Shown here: positions 17,255-25,273 of the stretch, piece after piece
Layout of the letters: the number at the start of each line of letters is the position of its first letter
Numbering within the stretch: the first letter of the stretch is position 1
From: Psychrobacter sp. DAB_AL43B
GTDB taxonomy: Bacteria > Pseudomonadota > Gammaproteobacteria > Pseudomonadales > Moraxellaceae
Length of the DNA stretch: 64,000 nucleotides
Direction: 5' to 3'
Assembly (NCBI RefSeq): GCF_900168255.1
Contig: NZ_LT799838.1
Location: 2,852,001 to 2,916,000, forward strand
Program-made: the position numbers and the translations under genes
Notes under the pieces: generated by a model
Seen by the model: only the letters and a program-made list of their open reading frames with translations
The model's database searches: none
Told to the model about the DNA's origin: nothing

Positions 17255-17644
17255 ATGTTATTAATAATACTTTCCACTTTTGGTAGTGAGCCGTGGAGCA
17301 CAAGTGCAATATTGGGTTATGGTCTACTTATAGGCTCAGTCGTGGCGCTTGCTTTATCGTCGCAGCGCTGGTTACTATGGTATCTGTTCGGTGGGATGCT
17401 GTATTGGTTAGCCGTTGAAGTCATTGATAGCTTATTAACGCATTGGTTTGTGTTATCAGAATGGCACAATTACGTGGTCGCGATGGGTATCAGTTGGCTG
17501 CCGCTAGGCGCTTGGGTGTTATATCGGGCGCTGCGTTATGAAGATGTCAGTCAGTCCATCAAGAAGCAGCGAGAATTGGAAGCGGCACGCTATATTGAGC
17601 ACACGCCTGTCTATGATGACGATTATCAGCCACGCTTTCATTGA
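17255..17644 (+). CDS. Hypothetical membrane protein
   Basis: 129 residues with three hydrophobic segments (about 17-35, 40-63 and 70-92) and a charged C-terminal tail ending DDDYQPRFH. The ATG at 17255 is preceded by a GAG-containing weak ribosome-binding site. Trp-rich membrane segments (WLLWYLFGGMLYWLAVEVID) are notable. No family recognised. It stands alone between the DUF368 gene and the SCP2-domain gene. Confidence 0.6.
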   Translation: MLLIILSTFGSEPWSTSAILGYGLLIGSVVALALSSQRWLLWYLFGGMLYWLAVEVIDSLLTHWFVLSEWHNYVVAMGISWLPLGAWVLYRALRYEDVSQSIKKQRELEAARYIEHTPVYDDDYQPRFH

Positions 17645-17716
17645 GAATGTGCCTATCCTACTAACGTCATCGAATGTTACAAGATACTTAAAGCTCTCTA
17701 CGTAACTACTAAAGAA

Positions 17717-17746
17717 TTGACACCTAGCAATCGTTTATAATGTAAT
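17717..17746 (+). promoter_or_regulatory. Probable promoter of the SCP2-domain gene
   Basis: A perfect TTGACA (17717-17722) is followed by TATAAT at 17736-17741 (13-bp spacing, short) and TGTAAT at 17741-17746 (18-bp spacing). The latter pairing has a workable spacer. The leader to the ATG at 17823 would be about 70 nt. Confidence 0.5.
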
Positions 17747-17822
17747 TATATATTTGTCGCAAAAATTGTTATAAAGTACCCATTATTTTGCGTCTCATTT
17801 CTCATTCTTTAGGAGTTCGATT

Positions 17823-18329
17823 ATGTTTACTGTACCTGTTTTAGATATCAAGTCTGATCCATTAGATGTTTTGTTGACGGTGATTGGTTATCGTTTGTCT
17901 ATGCTTGCTGATAGCGATAACGAAGATGTCAAAGCGCTATTTGCGGATCGTAAAGTAACGATTGAGTTTGCCAGTACTGAATCTGATGTTGCGCGTCATT
18001 TTAGCTTCGATAATGGTCAATTTAGCCAACATAGTGGTCATGCTAAAGCAGCCGACCTTACTATTAACTTCAAAGACTCGATGACAGGCGTTAAGCTTTT
18101 AACCAAAGGTAATCTTCCTGCCTTTATGACTGCCGTGCAAGAAGGCAACTTAAGCATAGAAGGCGATTATAGCCTAATGATGTGGTTCAATAAGCTTGCC
18201 AAACATATCGTGCCAGCCATTCCAGAAGAATATAAACCGTATATCCAAAAAGCCAAACCTTACGCTTATAAAGCACAGCAGTTTGCCAACCATTGGGTCG
18301 GTGTTGCTAAGCACAAGTTAGGTAAATAG
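17823..18329 (+). CDS. SCP2 sterol-binding-like domain protein
   Basis: 168-residue cytoplasmic protein. The middle (about 45-125) has the SCP2 pattern: KVTIEFAS, HFSFDNGQF, ADLTINFKDSMTGVKLLTKG and VQEGNLSIEGDYSLMMWF. Lys/Tyr-rich C-terminal helices follow. SCP2 domains bind lipids. Bacterial single-domain members include UbiJ-type accessory factors, but this gene is not next to ubi genes, so a specific role is not claimed. It has a TTGACA promoter and a very strong terminator and is monocistronic. An AGGAG site precedes the ATG. Confidence 0.78.
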   Translation: MFTVPVLDIKSDPLDVLLTVIGYRLSMLADSDNEDVKALFADRKVTIEFASTESDVARHFSFDNGQFSQHSGHAKAADLTINFKDSMTGVKLLTKGNLPAFMTAVQEGNLSIEGDYSLMMWFNKLAKHIVPAIPEEYKPYIQKAKPYAYKAQQFANHWVGVAKHKLGK

Positions 18330-18393
18330 ATCGAGCAAACAGGCAGCTGCTATTATGGATCTGATTGACCATTTAGCAGGGTTCTGATTTTCT

Positions 18394-18430
18394 AAAAAGG
18401 TTGCGGTATACTATACCGCAACCTTTTTTT
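18394..18430 (+). terminator. Strong terminator of the SCP2-domain gene
   Basis: Perfect stem GGTTGCGGTAT (18399-18409) with ATACCGCAACC (18413-18423), three-base loop. It is extended by A5/T7 runs on both sides, so it works in either direction. Confidence 0.93.
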
Positions 18431-18538
18431 CTTTAAATTATACTGCTTAAAATTTTATCTTCTCAAAATTAAAATAAATAAAATACATTCACACTTACCT
18501 TATACGTTAATGCTTACTATGTTTATAAAAGGATTTAT

Positions 18539-19720
18539 ATGATGGCAGGATTACTTAGTATCTCAGAACCTAGCGACACACTTAATAATCAGATAAACGC
18601 TAACAATGACTTTCTAGCGACATTGACAACCGATGCCACTAAATCGACTAAAGCGACTGAAACAATCATAAAAAAACACAGTCGCGAGCAGATTGGCCAA
18701 TTATTCGATTTACCATTAATGGATTTATTACTACAAGCACAGACTATCCATCGTCAGAACTTCAACGCTAATGAAGTGCAAATTAGCACCTTATTATCTA
18801 TCAAAACTGGCAACTGTCCTGAAGATTGCGGCTACTGCTCACAATCCGGTCATCACCGTGATACTACAAAGCTACAAGCCGAAAAGCGCATAGACGTTGA
18901 TAAGGTAATTGCCGCTGCCAAACGTGCTAAAGCCACTGGCTCATCGCGATTTTGTATGGGCGCCGCATGGAAGCATCCAAGCGCGAAAGACATGCCTTAT
19001 GTGGTTGAGCTGGTCAAAGAAGTGAAAGCATTAGGGCTTGAAACTTGCATGACTTTGGGAATGCTTGATACGGAGCAAGCGACGCAATTAGCAGATGCCG
19101 GACTGGATTATTATAATCATAACTTGGATACCTCAAGAAGCTATTATGAGCAAGTGGTCAGTACGCGCAGCTATGATGAGCGTCTGGATACTATTGCAAA
19201 CGTACGCAATTCGGGCATCAATGTCTGTAGCGGCAATATTGTCGGTATGGGTGAAAGCCGTGATGACCGTATTGACTGGGTTCATGAACTGCTTAAGATG
19301 CCAAAAGCACCTGAATCTATTCCGGTCAATTTATTAGTTCCTATTGCAGGAACACCGATTGGCGATCGCGTGCTTGCAGAAGGTCAGCTGTCAGTCCTTG
19401 AATGGATTCGTACCATTGCCGTGACGCGTATTTGCTGTCCGAGCAGTTATGTACGTTTATCTGCTGGACGTGAAAGCTTGTCCGATTCTGAGCAAGCATT
19501 GGCATTTATGGCGGGTGCTAACTCATTTTTTTATGGTGATAAACTACTCACTACCGGCAATGCTAGCCAATCAGGTGACGATAGATTGATGCGTGAGCTT
19601 GGTTTGACGAAGCAGTTTGCAGCCCCTCGTGCACCTAAGCAAGTACCTGTTGTGGACGCTATGAGCGGTCATCAATCACAAGTCATTTCGGCTGATTTGG
19701 GCGGAGTAGTTTTGGCTTAA
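18539..19720 (+). CDS. bioB: Biotin synthase
   Basis: 393-residue radical-SAM enzyme that inserts sulphur into dethiobiotin. The [4Fe-4S] motif CPEDCGYC carries Cys93, Cys97 and Cys100. [17 protein letters not shown] and YYNHNLDTS are the conserved BioB blocks for SAM and substrate binding. The N-terminus is about 40 residues longer than in E. coli BioB (346 aa), with a polar Thr/Lys/Asn-rich extension. The ATG at 18539 has AAGGA five bases upstream, supporting the long form. No other bio genes lie nearby. Confidence 0.97.
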   Translation: MMAGLLSISEPSDTLNNQINANNDFLATLTTDATKSTKATETIIKKHSREQIGQLFDLPLMDLLLQAQTIHRQNFNANEVQISTLLSIKTGNCPEDCGYCSQSGHHRDTTKLQAEKRIDVDKVIAAAKRAKATGSSRFCMGAAWKHPSAKDMPYVVELVKEVKALGLETCMTLGMLDTEQATQLADAGLDYYNHNLDTSRSYYEQVVSTRSYDERLDTIANVRNSGINVCSGNIVGMGESRDDRIDWVHELLKMPKAPESIPVNLLVPIAGTPIGDRVLAEGQLSVLEWIRTIAVTRICCPSSYVRLSAGRESLSDSEQALAFMAGANSFFYGDKLLTTGNASQSGDDRLMRELGLTKQFAAPRAPKQVPVVDAMSGHQSQVISADLGGVVLA

Positions 19721-19796
19721 CGCTACCATTATGAGATAATCTGCGCTAAGCTTGCCCGCATTTATTATTGTTAAAAATAACCAGAGAGACTCTAGC

Positions 19797-20231
19797 ATGG
19801 CAGATTATTTTAACTGGATTAAAGCAGCACATATTATTTCAGTGGTGACTTGGTTTGCAGCAATTTTCTACTTGCCGCGCTTATTTGTCTACCATGCCAT
19901 GAGCGATGACAAGGTCAGTCACGACCGCTTTATTATCATGGAGCGCAAGCTATATCGCGGTATCATGACGCCATCTATGATAGCGACTTGGGCTTTTGGT
20001 TTATGGATGGTATTTTTAGGCTGGGATGTCTACAAAACCCAAGGTTGGCTACACGTAAAGATTTTCTTAGTGGTTCTATTGTCCGCTTATCATGGCGCCT
20101 GCGGTTTTTATCGTAAAAAGCTCGTCGATAGGCCACAATATAAGTCGCATGTTTTTTGGCGCTGGTTTAATGAAGTACCCGTCTTTGCTTTAGTAATTAT
20201 TGTTATTTTAGTGGTCGTTAAACCTTTCTAA
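19797..20231 (+). CDS. hemJ: Protoporphyrinogen IX oxidase, HemJ type
   Basis: 144-residue inner-membrane haem-synthesis enzyme that oxidises protoporphyrinogen IX. The start is set at ATG 19797 (MADYFNWIKAAHIISVVTWF), giving the family's usual ~140 residues; a GAGAGA site lies upstream. A longer reading from 19752 adds 15 atypical residues. Four membrane segments are visible. Conserved features include the His in AAHIIS, LPRLFVYH, MERKLYRGIMTP, WLHVKI and YHGACG. HemJ, not HemG or HemY, is the type known from Acinetobacter, in line with the proposed lineage. Confidence 0.93.
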   Translation: MADYFNWIKAAHIISVVTWFAAIFYLPRLFVYHAMSDDKVSHDRFIIMERKLYRGIMTPSMIATWAFGLWMVFLGWDVYKTQGWLHVKIFLVVLLSAYHGACGFYRKKLVDRPQYKSHVFWRWFNEVPVFALVIIVILVVVKPF

Positions 20232-20260
20232 CATGAGCTTTAATAGAAGTAATATTTAAT

Positions 20261-20302
20261 AAAAAAGCGTCCATCACTTAATAAAGTGACGGACGCTTTT
20301 TT
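20261..20302 (+). terminator. Terminator of hemJ
   Basis: Stem of about 19 bp between 20261-20279 and 20284-20302 (AAAAAAGCGTCCATCACTT against its near-complement, with one unpaired position), four-base loop, T6 end. It starts 30 bp after the hemJ stop. Confidence 0.92.
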
Positions 20303-20320
20303 ATGTCTAAATAAATTAAA

Positions 20321-20469
20321 TATAGTCAGTTCAAAAGAAAACACATACTATTGTCACAATATTCTGCTGGTATAAATTCTTCTCGCTTGCTGTGCACTTA
20401 GTCAGACAGAGGCTTCGAAAAATTCATACCAGCAATACTGTATTCTTTTTATAGTGAATCGACTCTATA
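20321..20469. mobile_element. MITE-like element with inverted ends
   Basis: A non-coding ~149-bp unit whose two halves are imperfect inverted copies. The outer ends are TATAG...CTATA; AGTCAGTTCA on the left matches AGTCGATTCA on the right complement. Further in, GCTGGTATAAATT (20366-20378) pairs with AATTCATACCAGC (20421-20433) with one mismatch. TTAAA lies directly outside both ends (20316-20320 and 20470-20474), like a target-site duplication. It sits between the hemJ terminator and a convergent gene. No transposase is present, so it would be a non-autonomous element. The exact ends are uncertain by a few bases. Confidence 0.6.
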
Positions 20470-20496
20470 TTAAATCATGCAAATTAATAATCTATA

Positions 20497-21258
20497 TTAA
20501 ACGTTCGGACGCATGATTTGATAGACATTACTTAAATCATAAACACGATAGCGCGCAGGTTCACGTCGGCTTTCGCCAGCATAGCTTAATATCAGTGCTT
20601 GCTTAGCTTGCTCATCAACCCAGCCTACAAACAAGCCACTATGCTCGACCCCATTATAGCCATGGTTGATATAATAGAGCCAATCACCGACTTCAATCTC
20701 GCCACTATTGGCATAAGGACCTTGACCGTAAGTGCCTTTGTGTATGGTGTCGCGGGTCACCCCTGCTCGTTTAAACACGGCATTCAGATAATCCCAGCAG
20801 CCGCCTTGAATAATCGTACGCTCGTTTAGCGCCATTTTACGGGCAATGCTAATCACTTCACGGGCAGCAAGACTACTTTGCGTCTCAGCATTGCTCAATA
20901 GCGGTAGATACTCGCTATCGACATTATCATAATTACCCGATAAAAATGCCGGTAATACCGTCGGCATTTTTGCTTGTACCTCAGGATAACGATAAGCAGT
21001 GTTAACAGCTGGCTGAGTATTCGCAGCATTTGAGCGATAGTTACCAGCACCAGCACGTTGGATAGTGGAGCGCGTACTGATTTTAGCAGCAGGAACAGCA
21101 GGGTACGATGGTGTATAGCGGGCGCTATAATCGGGTTGAGCGGACTTTTGGGCAATTAGACTACTCATGCTATCGGCATGAACTTGACCAACCGCGCCCA
21201 GAGTAAGCAATAATGCACTGCACGACGTTGTGATTGACCAAATGGGCAAACGCGACAT
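20497..21258 (-). CDS. Secreted protein with NlpC/P60-like domain
   Basis: 253 residues. A signal peptide of about 29 residues ends VHA-DS. A ~100-residue Ser/Ala/Pro-rich linker follows, then a C-terminal papain-fold-like domain: QGGCWDYLNAVFKRAG (Cys154 the likely nucleophile), GEIEVGDWLYYI and GVEHSGLFVGWV (His206). This Cys...GD-hydrophobic...HSG pattern is that of NlpC/P60/CHAP-like amidases acting on peptidoglycan or other amide bonds. The fold is inferred from motifs only, and CWD is not the most common form. An AAGGAG site precedes the ATG. Single gene. Confidence 0.62.
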   Translation of the reverse strand: MSRLPIWSITTSCSALLLTLGAVGQVHADSMSSLIAQKSAQPDYSARYTPSYPAVPAAKISTRSTIQRAGAGNYRSNAANTQPAVNTAYRYPEVQAKMPTVLPAFLSGNYDNVDSEYLPLLSNAETQSSLAAREVISIARKMALNERTIIQGGCWDYLNAVFKRAGVTRDTIHKGTYGQGPYANSGEIEVGDWLYYINHGYNGVEHSGLFVGWVDEQAKQALILSYAGESRREPARYRVYDLSNVYQIMRPNV

Positions 21259-21495
21259 GACTAGCTCCTTGTCAATAGAGTATCAATAACAGTAGTAGTG
21301 ATAACCGTATCAATTATAAGTATGATGAGATTTTCAATCTTACTTATAAACCATTTGGGCAGGAGTCTGCAAGCCTTATCACTCCTAAGTAAGCGCTAAA
21401 AGGTATAATTATAATGATAAGCGGTCAATGAATGAGGCGAGATAGACAGGTTAAAAAAGCTTTTGGGATTAAAAATTCCTTTAATAATAAAGGCG

Positions 21496-21987
21496 CTAAT
21501 CGTTGCTCATTTTGATGGTGACATGACGTTTCGTCAGTGCTTGACCTTGTAAGATAGCTTTGGCAGCAGTGGCTTCTTGGATATTATCAAAGCCGCTGAT
21601 GTGATACTTACGTTTAGCATCACCATCAACGATTTCTAATTGCTCACCAATTAGACTAATTTTATCACCGTCATCCAGCTGGATAGGTATACGTTTACCT
21701 TGATTGTCATGTACCAGCTCACCAGCGCGCACCCATAATATGCCGCTATTAATCACACCCGTCATGGCTTTTTTGCGCTGTTGGCGTTGCCGATTAAAAA
21801 AGAAGCTACCGATAATCAGCAATGCTAGCGCACCAATAGACCATCGTACCGGCAACAAACTCATCGCCAGCGCTACGGCTACTGCGCCTACCAATAACGC
21901 CGCGCCAAACCAAAACAACCCATTATCTAATGCTTGGGGCTGTCCTTGTAAGGTAATTTTAGCGCCGTCATCAGTCAGCTTAAGCAT
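21496..21987 (-). CDS. Hypothetical membrane protein
   Basis: 163 residues. Two membrane segments at about 23-45 and 48-64 form a hairpin, followed by a basic RQRQQRKKAM stretch and a cytoplasmic domain of about 90 residues (LWVRAGELVHDNQGKRIPIQ, GDKISLIGEQLEIVDGDAK) that looks beta-rich. No family recognised. It follows rph on the same strand by 74 bp and could be in one transcript with it. Confidence 0.6.
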   Translation of the reverse strand: MLKLTDDGAKITLQGQPQALDNGLFWFGAALLVGAVAVALAMSLLPVRWSIGALALLIIGSFFFNRQRQQRKKAMTGVINSGILWVRAGELVHDNQGKRIPIQLDDGDKISLIGEQLEIVDGDAKRKYHISGFDNIQEATAAKAILQGQALTKRHVTIKMSND

Positions 21988-22061
21988 GGATTAATACCTG
22001 TTAAAGAGCGTGAGAGGATGATTGAAAAGCGTTGAGCAATTGGTATAGCTGTCCTACATTA

Positions 22062-22778
22062 CTACCAGCCGAGTGCAGTTTTTTGCATGGCAATAAGCTC
22101 AGCGATACCTTTTTCGGCAAGAATCAGCATATCATCAGCTTGCGCGCGAGTGAATGGCTTTTCTTCTGCCGTACCTTGCAGCTCAATGAATTCGCCTTTT
22201 TGGGTCATCACCACATTTAGGTCAGTATCACAGCTGGCATCTTCTTCGTAATTCAAATCCAGATAGGCTTCGCCATCTTTCATACCGACAGAAACCGCAG
22301 CAACCAAACCAATTAGTGGATCCGCTTTAAGTTTTTTGGTTTTTTGGATGCTCTCTAACGCATCAATAAGCGCAATTGCTGCACCAGTCACACTAGCAGT
22401 ACGCGTACCACCATCGGCTTGCAAGACATCACAATCAAGGTAAATGGTGTTTTCACCAAGCTTGCTCAAATCAATCATGGCACGTAAGCTACGACCGATT
22501 AAACGCTGGATTTCTTGCGTACGACCTGATTGCTTACCACGTGCCGCTTCACGCTGATTACGGGTATTGGTCGCGCGTGGCAACATGCCATATTCGGCAG
22601 TGATCCAGCCTTTGCCTTTACCTTTGAGCCAGCGCGGTACGCCAGATTCAACACTAGCGGTGCACAGTACTTTGGTATCGCCAAAGCTGACCAATACTGA
22701 CCCTTCGGCATGCTTAGTATAATGGCGCTCAAAGCTGATTGAGCGAAGTTGGTTAAGCTCACGGTTGTCAATACGCAT
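22062..22778 (-). CDS. rph: Ribonuclease PH
   Basis: 238-residue phosphorolytic 3'-5' exoribonuclease that trims tRNA precursors. Conserved blocks are DNRELNQLR at the start, [48 protein letters not shown] (phosphate-binding Arg region), [19 protein letters not shown] and [16 protein letters not shown]. Length equals E. coli Rph. AGGGA precedes the ATG. Full length with an intact C-terminus, unlike the frameshifted K-12 gene. Confidence 0.97.
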   Translation of the reverse strand: MRIDNRELNQLRSISFERHYTKHAEGSVLVSFGDTKVLCTASVESGVPRWLKGKGKGWITAEYGMLPRATNTRNQREAARGKQSGRTQEIQRLIGRSLRAMIDLSKLGENTIYLDCDVLQADGGTRTASVTGAAIALIDALESIQKTKKLKADPLIGLVAAVSVGMKDGEAYLDLNYEEDASCDTDLNVVMTQKGEFIELQGTAEEKPFTRAQADDMLILAEKGIAELIAMQKTALGW

Positions 22779-22945
22779 AAAATTCCCTAGTACGAGGTTG
22801 TAAAAGCAGTGTTATAAAATAAAAGGTTTAGGTTTATATTCATGGTTATTTGGTTAGCCAGTCGGTATTTACAGAAAATTTATATTTTGAAATAAATGAT
22901 AACTGAGTGCACTAACAGCGCTAAATATTAGGTTATCCTAACGTG

Positions 22946-22990
22946 ACAACGGTGCAATAGCAAGATTCACACAAGCTATCGCACCGTTGT
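22946..22990. repeat. Large stem-loop between fadD paralog and rph
   Basis: 16-bp arms ACAACGGTGCAATAGC (22946-22961) and GCTATCGCACCGTTGT (22975-22990) with one mismatch and a 13-base loop. It lies 25 bp after the stop of the upstream fadD gene on the minus strand. There is no T-run on the minus strand and only TTTT on the plus strand. It may be an mRNA 3'-end stabiliser or a weak terminator. Confidence 0.55.
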
Positions 22991-23014
22991 TTTGGATAAG
23001 AATAGTCGTAAAAG

Positions 23015-24799
23015 TTATTCTAAACCTTCCATCTTACGCAATTCTTTACGCAGGATTTTACCCACGTTTGATTTTGGTAATTCATCAACGAATTGAATAT
23101 GACGCGGACGCTTATAGCCGGTCAAGTTCTTTTTGCCAAAATCAAGCAGTTCTTGCTCGGTAACGTCACCTTTTTTGACCACAAACAGCTTTGGATCTTC
23201 ACCGCGGTCATCATTTGGAATACCAATCGCGCCGCACTCTACTACCGCTGGATGCTCGCTCATGACTTCTTCGATTTCATTTGGATAGACGTTAAAACCA
23301 GAGACCAAAATCATGTCTTTTTTGCGATCAACGATTTTAATAAAGCCTTTTTCGTCCATGATACCGATGTCGCCGGTTTTTAAATAACCACTGGCAGTAA
23401 AGGTCTCAGCCGTTTCTTCTGGCCGATTTTGATAGCCAATCATGACTTGTGGACCTTTGACACAGATTTCACCACGATCACCTAGTGCGACCACATTTTC
23501 ATCATCATCAATCAAGATGATATCGGTGCTAGACGCAGGAATACCAATTTTTCCGGTGAATTCAGCGATAGTCATTGGGTTAAAGGCAACCACTGGTGAG
23601 GTTTCAGACAAGCCATAGCCTTCAACAATTGGTAGACCCGTAATTTTATGCCACTCTTTTGCCACGCTTGGTAATACGGACATGCCGCCACCGATAGAGG
23701 CTTTTAGGCTAGAAAAATCTAAATCTGCAAAGCCTTCTTTATGTACTAGACCGTTAAACAAGGTATTGACCGCTGGGATAAAGGCCGGTTTATATTTAGC
23801 CATCTCTTTAATCAAACCATCAAGGTCACGCGGATTTGGAATCAACAAACTAGCACAACCTTCATACATGCCATACATGCCACAAACCATAAATGAGAAC
23901 ACATGGTATAGCGGTAGTGCGGTCAAAATAACATCATCCGAATCTACATCATCCTCAAAAGCACTACTCATTAACGCGCTAATCTGTAGCATATTGGCGA
24001 CTAAGTTACCGTGCGAAAGCATCGCGCCTTTGGCAACACCTGTGGTACCGCCCGTATATTGCAATAACGCCACATCGCTTAAATTCAAATCAGGACGCTT
24101 ATATTTGCTGGCTGAGACTGCATTTAATGCCTGCTTAAAGCTGGTACTTTCTGGTAAACGATAAGCGGGTATCATTTTTTTGACATGGCGTGCTACAAGA
24201 TTAACCACAGTGCCTTTTACTAGCCCCAACATATCACCAAGCTTACAAACGATGACATGCTTAACTTGACCTTTATCTTCAGCGTCTTGGTAGGTCTTGG
24301 CGAAGTTTTCGACGATAAATAAAGCTTTGGCGCCACTATCATGGAGCTGATGCGACAATTCACGGCTGGTATATAAAGGATTGACGTTAACCAAAACCAT
24401 ACCGGCACGTATAATACCCAGCATGACGATTGGATACTGCAAAATATTGGGCATCATCACCGCAACTTTGTCGCCTTTAACCAAGCCTAATGACTGCAAA
24501 TAGCTGGCAATTTGACGACTGTATAAATCTAATTGCTTAAACGTGATGGACGCACCCATACAAATATAGGCAGTTTTTTGACCATAACGGCTGGTGTTAC
24601 GCTCGAACACCTCAAGTAAAGATGTACTGTCATCTGGCATATCGATCGTCGCTTCGATACCATAGCGCTCATAAGCACTCAGCCACGGTCTGTCACTCGC
24701 TATCGTCGGCATGGTAGGAAATACGTTAGTTCCAGCCATTGATTGAGCGTTGTGAGCAGCTTTATGGTCTGTGGTTTCTTTATTGATACTGTCCGTCAT
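23015..24799 (-). CDS. fadD: Long-chain fatty-acid-CoA ligase, second of a tandem pair
   Basis: 594-residue AMP-forming acyl-CoA synthetase that activates fatty acids for beta-oxidation or lipid synthesis at the inner membrane. The AMP-binding P-loop reads YTGGTTGVAKGAMLSHGNL (about 240-258). GYGLSETSPVV, YLKTGDIG and DRKKDMILVSGFNVYP (hinge) follow, and KSNVGKILRKELR holds the catalytic Lys near the C-terminus. The N-terminus is about 30 residues longer than in its neighbour. AGGGA precedes the ATG. The upstream gene is a clear paralog, an arrangement like fadD1-fadD2 of Pseudomonas. A 474-bp gap with terminator-like hairpins separates the two, so they are probably transcribed apart. Confidence 0.93.
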   Translation of the reverse strand: MTDSINKETTDHKAAHNAQSMAGTNVFPTMPTIASDRPWLSAYERYGIEATIDMPDDSTSLLEVFERNTSRYGQKTAYICMGASITFKQLDLYSRQIASYLQSLGLVKGDKVAVMMPNILQYPIVMLGIIRAGMVLVNVNPLYTSRELSHQLHDSGAKALFIVENFAKTYQDAEDKGQVKHVIVCKLGDMLGLVKGTVVNLVARHVKKMIPAYRLPESTSFKQALNAVSASKYKRPDLNLSDVALLQYTGGTTGVAKGAMLSHGNLVANMLQISALMSSAFEDDVDSDDVILTALPLYHVFSFMVCGMYGMYEGCASLLIPNPRDLDGLIKEMAKYKPAFIPAVNTLFNGLVHKEGFADLDFSSLKASIGGGMSVLPSVAKEWHKITGLPIVEGYGLSETSPVVAFNPMTIAEFTGKIGIPASSTDIILIDDDENVVALGDRGEICVKGPQVMIGYQNRPEETAETFTASGYLKTGDIGIMDEKGFIKIVDRKKDMILVSGFNVYPNEIEEVMSEHPAVVECGAIGIPNDDRGEDPKLFVVKKGDVTEQELLDFGKKNLTGYKRPRHIQFVDELPKSNVGKILRKELRKMEGLE

Positions 24800-25171
24800 A
24801 ATCTTCCCTAAATATTACCGTTAAAATATAGAATATATCTAATTAAATCACCGTGGTCGTTAGTCACTCATTTATAAAATCAAAAACTTGTGAATAAGAA
24901 GCCTCTTCGCTCATAAGCGAATAGATTTTGTCATTCACAAATTTTTTAAATCAAAAGTTATTACCTTGATACTAAATTTATTATCTACTATAAAGACCGA
25001 TAAAAATGACCTTACTCAATCGCTTTATGCCGATAATTTTGTGAAGGCTTTGGGCTCAAAAAGTCTAAAAACCACGCACTTTTATCGTTCAATACCAAAA
25101 TATATCGGCACGAACTATAGCAGTTTTGCGGACAATTCTCTATGGATACTACCAAATCATAATAGAAAAAT
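24800..25171. other. Intergenic region between the fadD paralogs
   Basis: Contains the promoter region of the downstream fadD and the hairpin at 24888-24947. A 90-codon plus-strand ORF here (24966-25238) runs through the fadD terminator and has no ribosome-binding site or recognisable motif; I do not call it a gene. Confidence 0.45.
24888..24947. repeat. Nested hairpin with T-runs on both strands
   Basis: TTGTGAAT (24888-24895) pairs with ATTCACAA (24933-24940). Inside is a second hairpin, TTCGCT (24906-24911) with AGCGAA (24916-24921). T6 follows on the plus strand and T5 on the minus strand. It could be a two-way terminator or a small repeat element; it lies about 90 bp before the fadD start at 24799. 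Confidence 0.4.
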
Positions 25172-25210
25172 AAAAAAAATGATAAGGGCTTATACAAGCG
25201 ACCTTATCAT
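25172..25210 (-). terminator. Terminator of the first fadD paralog
   Basis: On the minus strand ATGATAAGG and CCTTATCAT (25202-25210 and 25179-25187) form a 9-bp stem followed by eight T. It begins 63 bp after the stop at 25274. Confidence 0.85.
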
Positions 25211-25273
25211 CTTTTATAGCCATTCCTATCAGCGATAAAGATGGCTAAAAGCTACTCTAAACTTGATGGTAAA

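Noticed and set aside
24966..25238. 90-codon plus-strand ORF between the fadD paralogs
   Set aside because: It runs through the fadD terminator hairpin, has no Shine-Dalgarno site and shows no motif.
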